Source: CAYYMX01 sp964473045
GTDB lineage: Bacteria > Pseudomonadota > Alphaproteobacteria > Methylaequorales > Methylaequoraceae
Length of the DNA: 11,973 nucleotides
Assembly: GCA_964473045.1 (NCBI GenBank)
Contig: CAYYMX010000041.1
Coordinates: 1 to 11,973 of the forward strand
Direction of reading: 5' to 3'
The notes beneath the pieces are model-generated. The model made no database searches, was not told where the DNA came from, and saw only the letters and a program-made list of their open reading frames with translations. Below are positions 6,608-11,973 of this stretch, piece after piece (within the stretch, counting starts at the first letter, position 1; every line of letters begins with the position of its first letter). A program made the position numbers and the translations under genes.

Positions 6608-7335
6608 TTCTTTTCTAAATTTCCTATGTTTTTTGCCATGAAATCTTTCCAATAAATTATTTTTGATCTCATGAATTCTGATGAAGATTTTCCTTTGTGT
6701 CCTATAAGATCAAGAATTGTGCAGTATGGGGTAAAACCTTGCTTTAGGTTAGAATAATTTAAAATATCATATTCCATATAATTGATCTTAATATTTTCCT
6801 TTTCAAATGATTCATGACAAAGATAATTTCTTGCTCCATGTCCAGTTATATATGAGGTTGCTTTGTTGATTTTACTGATTTGTAATAATTTTTCAGTTGC
6901 CTTAAGTTTTAATCTGTAATCTGACGAAACCTTGAATTTTGTTTTAAAACCTAAGAATCTAGATATTTTTTCAATATAATGAATATTTAATTCACCTATA
7001 TTTTTAAATTCAATTTTTTCTAAATCACCTACAAGCTCTAATACATCTTCAAAGAAATCCGACTTTTCTAAAGATTTTTTAATCCTTCTAATATGTTTTT
7101 TTTTCCAACTTGTCTCATTATCAATAGAAACTTGATTAATAGGAATCCTTGATTTTTTTATGGGAATACTCATCCATCCTAAAGAATCATTATTTTTTAT
7201 TTGAACTCTAGAAATAAATGACCTTCCTTGAGGCAGGGTTGCATCATCGTAATGAACAAAAATATCACAATTTTTTATTTGATCAAAAAGCCCTGGCCAA
7301 GGTAAATACATGGGTTGTGATATTACTATTTTCAT
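6604..7335 (-). CDS. WbqC-family protein
   Basis: This 243-residue protein shows the WbqC-like family signatures. The N-terminal ISQPMYLPWPGLFDQI (5-20) is followed by DIFVHYDDATLPQGRSFISR (24-43) and WMSIPI (54-59), then SYITGHGARNYL (161-172) and FTPYCTILDLIGHKG (201-215) near the C-terminus. The family is recurrent in O-antigen and capsule loci beside sugar aminotransferases, but to my knowledge its reaction is not established. Here it overlaps the aminotransferase start by ATGA, so the two are probably made in fixed ratio, which supports a shared amino-sugar substrate. The ATG at 7335 lies 17 bp after the stop of the preceding methyltransferase. No signal peptide or membrane segment is visible, so it should be cytoplasmic. 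Confidence 0.87.
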   Translation of the reverse strand: MKIVISQPMYLPWPGLFDQIKNCDIFVHYDDATLPQGRSFISRVQIKNNDSLGWMSIPIKKSRIPINQVSIDNETSWKKKHIRRIKKSLEKSDFFEDVLELVGDLEKIEFKNIGELNIHYIEKISRFLGFKTKFKVSSDYRLKLKATEKLLQISKINKATSYITGHGARNYLCHESFEKENIKINYMEYDILNYSNLKQGFTPYCTILDLIGHKGKSSSEFMRSKIIYWKDFMAKNIGNLEKK

Positions 7336-7352
7336 TGTTTATTTAATCCAAT

Positions 7353-8453
7353 TTATAAATTATAAATAGAAAAAATTTTGTTTGAATTTACCTTGTGATC
7401 TATTAACATTTTTTTAATTTCTTTATAAAAAGTAATTGACCCTATAAAAAAGTTTTTTTCAATAATCCATTTATCTTTTAAATCATTCTTTGATTTGATT
7501 GGTTTTGAATAACCATCAATATATTTTCCTCTCCAACTTTGATTTGAATCAAACAAATCACTTTTGCCAAAGTCTCCAACTAAAGCTAAATAAGGAATGC
7601 ATCTAAGTGGGACGTAAAAACAACAATTATCACCAAAATTTTTATAAAATTTTTCAAATTTGTTTAGATTTAGAGAAGTTCTTTCAAAAAAATTTCTACA
7701 GATCCCTTTTAAATTTTTTTTCTTTTTGGTGCAAGACCGTTTTGTTTTTTCAGCAATCACGTTAAAAACATTCCCATATTTTCCATAATTTACAACAACT
7801 TTATTAAAACCAGCTTTTTGTAAAATTAATTTTATTGAATTTTCAGAGAACATATTTACATGTTGATGTTCAAACATTGAAATGTCTCCTATATTAATAT
7901 TTTGGGTAGAATTAGGAGTTGAGAAGCAAAAAACGCCTCCAGAGTTCAAAGAATCATAAACTTGGGAAGTAAATTCATAAACTTTTGGTATATGTTCAAA
8001 TACATCATTACAAAAAATGAAATCTGCTCTTTTTTCAATTGTATTTTGATCAAAAAAATTATTAATTAATTCAAAATTTAACTTTTGACTCCATTTAAAA
8101 GAATATTCTGACGGATCAATTCCAATAACATTAAAACCATTTTCAGATAAAAATTTTATTGTAAATCCAGCTCCACAACCTATTTCAAAAATTGTTTTTG
8201 GTTTGTAATTTTTCATTACCTTTAGAAAAAAATCGTTAACATTTTTTCCATATTTTAATATTTGTCCTGATTCAGGATTGACAAAACCAATGTTCTCATT
8301 CTTAAAATATGATTCCTGCATATACTTCCATTCATTATCTGTTGGAAAAGATTCAAGAAAATCATATTCATCGTTAATTCTAACACGAATCGGCAAATAT
8401 TTGGGAATAGATGAATCTTTAATACTATTAGATAATCTCCAATAGTATGGCAT
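7353..8453 (-). CDS. Class I SAM-dependent methyltransferase with C-terminal Rossmann-like region
   Basis: From the ATG at 8453 the protein has 366 residues. TIFEIGCGAGF (87-97) is SAM motif I, VIGIDPSEYS gives the acidic end of strand two, and FCNDVFEHIP plus GGVFCFSTPN are the later strands of a Methyltransf_23-type domain. FEHQHVNMFS occupies the place where the neighbouring C-methyltransferase has YHEHFSY. The last 100 residues (FDSNQSWRGKYIDGYSKPI, then FFIGSITFYKEIKKML) look like a diverged version of the C-terminal domain of sugar C-methyltransferases, but the N-terminal zinc cysteines are absent. Sugar O-, N- or C-methylation is possible. A longer frame from TTG at 8513 would overlap the FAD gene by 50 bp. 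I prefer 8453, which begins 10 bp after that gene's stop, though ATG 8501 cannot be excluded. Confidence 0.8.
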   Translation of the reverse strand: MPYYWRLSNSIKDSSIPKYLPIRVRINDEYDFLESFPTDNEWKYMQESYFKNENIGFVNPESGQILKYGKNVNDFFLKVMKNYKPKTIFEIGCGAGFTIKFLSENGFNVIGIDPSEYSFKWSQKLNFELINNFFDQNTIEKRADFIFCNDVFEHIPKVYEFTSQVYDSLNSGGVFCFSTPNSTQNINIGDISMFEHQHVNMFSENSIKLILQKAGFNKVVVNYGKYGNVFNVIAEKTKRSCTKKKKNLKGICRNFFERTSLNLNKFEKFYKNFGDNCCFYVPLRCIPYLALVGDFGKSDLFDSNQSWRGKYIDGYSKPIKSKNDLKDKWIIEKNFFIGSITFYKEIKKMLIDHKVNSNKIFSIYNL

Positions 8454-8463
8454 TTTTTTTATT

Positions 8464-9780
8464 TCAAGAAAATTTTTTTGAATATTCCAAAGCTGCTTCA
8501 TGTGCCAAACCAATTGTTGTATGAGAAAAAAAAACTCCTTTATCAGTTCTCATTCCAGTAAAATAAAGTGGAGTATTATTATTTGCAACTAATAGATCAG
8601 TATTTTTGGTTAAAAAGTCTTGGTTCTTTAAAGATGGTATTGGCAAAAATAATTTTAAAGGTGTTTTATATGATGATTTTATTTCAGCAAATGGGATAAT
8701 AGTTTTTAATTCTTTTATTATATGATCCACATCTGGAGATTTCCCAATTTCATGCATTACCTCAACTGAAATAATAAATTTTTCTTTATCCTTGTCATAC
8801 GCATTGTAATTTACAATTCTAGTTGATTTAATTTTTTTATCAAAACATAAGACATAATAGGATGGAAAAAAACTAGATATGTCATTTTCAAGTTCAAAAT
8901 AAAAAATACTTAATTCAAGAAAATTCATTGATTCTTTTGAACTTTCGATGATTGAAGCTAAAGGGGAAGAGACTATACATCCGTCAAATTCATTAGAAAA
9001 AAGTTTATTATTAAGTAAAAGCTTATTATTTTTGATTTTTACTTCAGCATTATAATATATGCTGACTTTATTTTTTTTTAGCCAAATTTTCACTCGTGAT
9101 AGAAGTTGTCCAATATCTTTTTTAAATCTAACTCCTAACCTTCCGTCAAATACTAATCCTGAAGGTTTATCTTGTAATGGATTACCAATTACTTGATCGA
9201 ACCAAATGTCTTTTTTTAGGACATCAGCTTCTGCTTTTTCACAAATCACAACCCTTCTTAAATCACAAAAACAAAAGATAGAACCGCAGCTAAGATTCTT
9301 AGATTTTTGTTTCCATAGTTTTTCAAGTATAGGTGAAAATATCTGATTTTCAGCAATTTCTCCAAATTTTTTTTGTAATATATCTTTTGCATTTTTAGGC
9401 ACAATCTTATTTTTATTATTTAATTTTATTTCTTCAAAAATTTGTTCTCTTAATTTAAAATCTCGAATATCTGGATAACAAGAATTGAAAAAAAGTTTTC
9501 CAAAGTTGTAGGTTCCTCCTATATCAACTTTATAACCTTTGAAAACATCGAATACATCTTTACCAAAAATATCGCACAAATGTTTATAATGTTCATTTGT
9601 CAAATATAAAACATGCATACCCAGCTCTTGTTCTCCAAATGGAGTGTCTATAGAGCTATAAAGCCCCCCGATGGTTGATCCTTTTTCTATTATACTTACT
9701 TCGAAACCCTGATATTTTAACTCAGCTGCTGCTACTAAACCGCCAATAGACGCGCCTATTATTGCAATTTTTTTTTTCAT
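8464..9780 (-). CDS. FAD-dependent oxidoreductase (UGM/protoporphyrinogen oxidase-like fold)
   Basis: This 438-residue protein starts with a dinucleotide-binding fold: IAIIGASIGGLVAAAEL (5-21) and the acidic residue E32 ending the second strand, followed by GGLYSS. Residues 131-157 (AKDILQKKFG through FSPILEKLW) resemble the substrate-domain segment of UDP-galactopyranose mutase and protoporphyrinogen oxidase relatives. The C-terminal YFTGMRTDKGVFFSHTTIGLAHEAA is the second FAD-contacting segment with a terminal helix. A cysteine-rich patch (C165, C170, C172, C180) is present; its role is unknown. The function may be sugar ring contraction or oxidation of a glycan precursor, but this is inference. 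The ATG at 9780 opens with a run of ten adenines in the coding strand. It is the first gene of a packed four-gene series ending with the aminotransferase. Confidence 0.78.
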   Translation of the reverse strand: MKKKIAIIGASIGGLVAAAELKYQGFEVSIIEKGSTIGGLYSSIDTPFGEQELGMHVLYLTNEHYKHLCDIFGKDVFDVFKGYKVDIGGTYNFGKLFFNSCYPDIRDFKLREQIFEEIKLNNKNKIVPKNAKDILQKKFGEIAENQIFSPILEKLWKQKSKNLSCGSIFCFCDLRRVVICEKAEADVLKKDIWFDQVIGNPLQDKPSGLVFDGRLGVRFKKDIGQLLSRVKIWLKKNKVSIYYNAEVKIKNNKLLLNNKLFSNEFDGCIVSSPLASIIESSKESMNFLELSIFYFELENDISSFFPSYYVLCFDKKIKSTRIVNYNAYDKDKEKFIISVEVMHEIGKSPDVDHIIKELKTIIPFAEIKSSYKTPLKLFLPIPSLKNQDFLTKNTDLLVANNNTPLYFTGMRTDKGVFFSHTTIGLAHEAALEYSKKFS

Positions 9781-9854
9781 TAATAAAAAAAACCCTAACT
9801 ACACTCGTAAAAATCATTTATTTTAGTTGTTCAATGCTTACTTGAAATATAAGG

Positions 9855-9860
9855 ATTATA
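9855..9860 (-). promoter_or_regulatory. Candidate -10 box upstream of the FAD-oxidoreductase operon
   Basis: A perfect TATAAT is present on the minus strand at 9860-9855, about 75 bases before the ATG at 9780. No convincing -35 hexamer is seen at the right distance, where the sequence is a T-rich arm of the upstream hairpin. The placement just downstream of a terminator-like hairpin and before a packed gene series makes it a reasonable promoter. Chance matches are common in such AT-rich DNA. Confidence 0.33.
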
Positions 9861-9871
9861 CTTCATTGCTA

Positions 9872-9908
9872 TAATAGAAAAAATTAATTTTAATTATTTT
9901 TTCTATTA
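9872..9908 (-). terminator. Hairpin terminator-like element after the glycosyltransferase-like gene
   Basis: TAATAGAAAAAAT (9872-9884) and ATTTTTTCTATTA (9896-9908) are perfect reverse complements. They give a 13-bp stem with an 11-base loop, starting about nine bases beyond the stop codon of the minus-strand gene ending at 9918. A U-rich stretch lies within the distal arm in the direction of transcription. The length of the perfect stem makes it more convincing than the other AT hairpins here, although it contains only one G-C pair. Confidence 0.45.
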
Positions 9909-9917
9909 ATTGATAAA

Positions 9918-10802
9918 TCAATGAATGGAAACATCCATTCCGTGAGATCTTAAAACATCAACAAGTCTTGATTTTTCATGTTCAGGTACAGAAGAAAAAA
10001 CAGAATTTAAGACGAATAAAATATTCTTTTGTCTTTTTTCATTTGAAGATGAAGATAAAAACTCTTTACAAAGATTTTCAATTTCAGTTTGCGTGATGAA
10101 ATTTGGTACTAATTTATAGAACGTTTCTTGTCCATATAACCAGCTTTCTCCTTTGTGCATTTCCCATTGAAATTCATCAAGTGATCTTTTCGATGGGTTG
10201 TCAGTATTTTGATTTTTATATTTGGATTGATTGTGAAAAAGTTTTATTTTTTCATTTTCTAATACTACATTATCTTTGTGTGCTAGGAATGAAAGAAAAA
10301 AGTCTGAAAAATTAGCGTAAAAATCTGGGTGAACAAAATATCCAAATTTTTCATATCTAGATCTTGATATAGCTGGATTAACAATTAAATGTGGGTGTAA
10401 TTCTTGTTGCACATGTTCAGTGTTATCTGTAATTTTTAAAACTGCATCCTTTTTCCAGTTAGTTACATTTTCTATATCATAGTCCCAATCCTTAAATATT
10501 TCCAGATCGTCTGCTGCAAACAAAAGACAGTCTGAAACAGAATGTTTTGATGCATAATTAATTTTAGCAACTGGGCCAACTGACTTTCCATCATTGAGCG
10601 GATAGAAAAATTCTTTTAAATTTTTTTTAATTATATTAGTTCTAGGTATCAAATCTTTTTTAGAATCAATACATAGCAAATATTCCAAAGAATCAGGGTT
10701 TTTTGCTAAATCAAACCATTCTTCTCTTGTCTGTCTAGCAATTTCAGGCCTGCAAGTAGGATGAATAACTGAAATTTTTGTTTTAGTCTGCATTTTTTCC
10801 AT
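9918..10802 (-). CDS. Glycosyltransferase-like protein with GT-A (family 2-type) fold
   Basis: This 294-residue protein begins with ISVIHPTCRPEIARQT (10-25), the typical first strand and loop of GT2-type enzymes. LLCIDSKKD (42-50) follows, then FAADDLEIFKDWD (95-107), where D98-D99 sit at the place of the metal-binding DxD-like motif. VNPAISRSRYEKFGYFVHPDFYANFSDFFLSF (141-172) resembles the acceptor-side segment with a late acidic residue. The C-terminal 60 residues are lysine- and glutamate-rich and match nothing I recognise. No membrane segment is seen. It would transfer a sugar from a nucleotide donor, but the classification is remote and the catalytic base is not certain. Two ATGs (10802 and 10793) are possible starts; the second has GGA five bases upstream. 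It is divergent from the SDR gene and followed by a hairpin, so it may be its own transcription unit. Confidence 0.62.
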   Translation of the reverse strand: MEKMQTKTKISVIHPTCRPEIARQTREEWFDLAKNPDSLEYLLCIDSKKDLIPRTNIIKKNLKEFFYPLNDGKSVGPVAKINYASKHSVSDCLLFAADDLEIFKDWDYDIENVTNWKKDAVLKITDNTEHVQQELHPHLIVNPAISRSRYEKFGYFVHPDFYANFSDFFLSFLAHKDNVVLENEKIKLFHNQSKYKNQNTDNPSKRSLDEFQWEMHKGESWLYGQETFYKLVPNFITQTEIENLCKEFLSSSSNEKRQKNILFVLNSVFSSVPEHEKSRLVDVLRSHGMDVSIH

Positions 10803-10864
10803 TAATTTGCTTTAATTCTCAACGACAAGTGTTAAAAATTATTTAATTAAATTAAAATAAATTT
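10803..10864. promoter_or_regulatory. Divergent intergenic region
   Basis: These 62 bp separate the start codons of the minus-strand glycosyltransferase-like gene and the plus-strand SDR gene, so both promoters should lie here or overlap the gene starts. The sequence is almost entirely A and T apart from a short mixed core (CTCAACGACAAGTG, 10818-10831) and includes the palindrome ATTTAATTAAAT at 10841-10852. I find no convincing -35/-10 pair on either strand. Confidence 0.4.
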
Positions 10865-11890
10865 ATGAATGTAATATGTTTTGGAAATTTGGGATATCTT
10901 GGAACAGTCTTAAATAAAACATTAGAATCCAACTCATCAAATTATGTAGGGTTTGACACTGGTTATTTTAAAGATTGTACTTTAAGAAAAGATAAAATAA
11001 AAAAACAAATATTTGGTGATGTAAGAAAAATTAGAGATGTTGATTTCTCAAATTTTGATACAGTGATTTACTTAGCAGCGTTATCTGATGACCCGCTTGG
11101 ATCAAAATTTATTCAAGCTACGAATGAAATAAATTTTAAATCATGCTTGAAAATTTCAAAATTAGCTAAAGCTAGTGGTGTTAAAAAATTTATCTTTGCC
11201 TCAAGTTGTTCAATCTATGGCAAATCCGAAGATAAGATTATTGCTGAATCTGATAAATTAAATCCTTTGACTAATTATGCAAAATCAAAGATTAATGCTG
11301 AAAACAAACTTAAAGAAATATCTTCAGAAAATTTTACTGTGACTTGTCTTAGATTCGCAACAGCTTGTGGTTTTAGCAATAGAATGCGATTAGATATTGT
11401 TTTAAATAATTTTATTTCTTCAGCCATTTTACAAAAGAAAATAGTATTGAATTCAAACGGAGAATCTTTTAGACCTCTAATTCACGTCAATGACATAGTT
11501 AGAGCAATTGTTTGGGCATGTCAAAGGGATAAAATTAAAGGAGGAGATTTTTTAGCCATTAATATAGGTTGTAATGAGTGGAACTTTAAAATAATAGATT
11601 TAGCTAAAATTGTGAGTAAAACTTTAGGAAATATTCCACTCCAGTTTGGTAGTGACTCTTCAATAGATCCAAGATCATACAAGGTTGACTTTTCATTATT
11701 TAAAAAGTTAGCACCTAATTTTCAACCAATTGAGAAAATTGAGAACACAATAACTAAAATTTTTAGTGAGCTATCTAGTAAAAAAATTATAGATAAGGAA
11801 TATACATTTTCAAGATTCTCAAGATTATCCGTTCTAAATGATCTAATTCAAAAAAAAAAAATTAATGATGAACTTTATTGGAATAAATGA
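10865..11890 (+). CDS. Extended SDR family NAD-dependent sugar epimerase/dehydratase
   Basis: This 341-residue protein has the extended-SDR layout. GNLGYLG (7-13) is the G-x-x-G-x-x-G NAD-binding loop, D31 ends the second strand, and GDVRK (51-55) follows. VIYLAALSDDP is the strand-four loop, FASSCSIYG (111-119) carries the catalytic serine region, and YAKSK (138-142) is the Y-x-x-x-K active site. LRFATACGFSNRMRLDIVLN and RPLIHVNDIVRAI are typical of NDP-sugar-binding members. The likely role is oxidation, epimerisation or dehydration of an NDP-sugar; the product is not predictable from motifs. The ATG at 10865 has no clear ribosome binding site, in keeping with the region. Near the 3' end a 12-adenine run encodes three lysines. 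Its TGA overlaps the ATG of the next gene, so it leads a second, rightward operon. Confidence 0.87.
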   Translation: MNVICFGNLGYLGTVLNKTLESNSSNYVGFDTGYFKDCTLRKDKIKKQIFGDVRKIRDVDFSNFDTVIYLAALSDDPLGSKFIQATNEINFKSCLKISKLAKASGVKKFIFASSCSIYGKSEDKIIAESDKLNPLTNYAKSKINAENKLKEISSENFTVTCLRFATACGFSNRMRLDIVLNNFISSAILQKKIVLNSNGESFRPLIHVNDIVRAIVWACQRDKIKGGDFLAINIGCNEWNFKIIDLAKIVSKTLGNIPLQFGSDSSIDPRSYKVDFSLFKKLAPNFQPIEKIENTITKIFSELSSKKIIDKEYTFSRFSRLSVLNDLIQKKKINDELYWNK

Positions 11891-11973
11891 ATAAAAAAAT
11901 TAACATTTCAAATTTTCATATGAGTTATTTTTTATCTTTGCTTACAATTAAGTTTTATATATATAATGAAGCC
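11887..11973 (+). CDS. Start of an unidentified gene, cut by the window edge
   Basis: An ATG at 11887 overlaps the SDR stop as ATGA and opens a frame of 29 codons that reaches the window end without a stop. The visible residues begin MNKKINISNFHMSYFLSLL and continue with a hydrophobic stretch ending in KFYIYNEA. This is too little to assign a family. The 4-bp overlap, same strand and continued open frame make a coupled downstream gene likely, probably another member of the polysaccharide locus. Chance read-through of 29 codons in AT-rich DNA is possible. Confidence 0.55.
   Translation, partial: MNKKINISNFHMSYFLSLLTIKFYIYNEA

Noticed and set aside
6608..6652. Longer N-terminus for the aminotransferase from ATG at 6652
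   Set aside because: It would overlap WbqC by 49 bp and add a basic 15-residue segment not typical of the family; the ATG at 6607 gives ATGA coupling and a canonical start.
8454..8513. Longer N-terminus for the methyltransferase from TTG at 8513 or ATG at 8501
   Set aside because: Both lie well inside the FAD gene; the ATG at 8453 follows that gene's stop by 10 bp, as elsewhere in this operon. ATG 8501 is not fully excluded.
10103..10315. Plus-strand open frame of 70 codons inside the glycosyltransferase-like gene
   Set aside because: Antisense and short. The hydrophobic, cysteine-rich translation is what reverse reading of this AT-rich gene produces; no start signal or family match supports it.
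10841..10852. ATTTAATTAAAT palindrome as an operator
   Set aside because: A 12-bp palindrome of A and T only is expected by chance in this composition, and there is no second copy at a meaningful spacing.
1..11973. tRNA, rRNA, insertion sequence, integrase or attachment site
   Set aside because: No cloverleaf, rRNA-like stretch, transposase or integrase motif or flanking inverted repeat was seen on either strand; the island character rests on gene content and composition only.

Overview
The window is a low-GC (strongly AT-rich) bacterial segment with standard stop codons, almost no non-coding space, frequent 4-17 bp gene overlaps and weak Shine-Dalgarno sequences. This fits a streamlined free-living bacterium. 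My best guess is a marine bacterioplankton lineage such as SAR11-type Alphaproteobacteria, but no marker gene here fixes the taxonomy. The gene content is that of a surface-polysaccharide (O-antigen or capsule-like) hypervariable region, dominated by genes that make and modify nucleotide-activated sugars.

Layout. The left edge (1-632, + strand) is the 3' part of a VTT-domain (TVP38/TMEM64) inner-membrane protein. Its codon use looks less AT-rich than what follows, so it may be the flanking core gene. From 10802 down to 673 every gene is on the minus strand. In transcription order these are: a GT-A-like glycosyltransferase (10802-9918), with an AT-rich hairpin after it; then an FAD-dependent oxidoreductase, a SAM methyltransferase, a WbqC-family protein and a DegT-family sugar aminotransferase (9780-5495), tightly packed; a sugar-1-phosphate nucleotidyltransferase (5417-4653); a regulatory gap with two tandem 28-bp repeats and a TTGACA box (4505-4652); and last a four-gene overlapping block of radical SAM/SPASM-like enzyme, Gfo/Idh/MocA oxidoreductase, RmlC-type 3,5-epimerase and TylC3/TcaB9-type C-methyltransferase (4504-673). 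At 10803-10864 transcription diverges. An extended-SDR sugar epimerase/dehydratase (10865-11890, +) is coupled through ATGA to another gene that runs off the right edge.

How the parts may work together. The nucleotidyltransferase would activate a sugar-1-phosphate and the SDR would oxidise or epimerise it. The DegT enzyme would add an amino group to a keto-sugar. The epimerase and C-methyltransferase act on 4-keto sugars in known pathways and would invert centres and add a branch methyl. The Gfo/Idh enzyme would reduce or oxidise the product. The radical SAM enzyme, co-translated with the Gfo/Idh enzyme, is the least expected member and could carry out a radical deoxygenation, deamination or epimerisation. 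Only one glycosyltransferase-like gene is visible, and no polymerase or flippase, so this looks like a precursor-synthesis module of a larger locus. The exact sugar cannot be read from the sequence.

The most notable signals are the radical SAM-led branched-sugar block and the tandem palindromic repeat that overlaps its apparent promoter.
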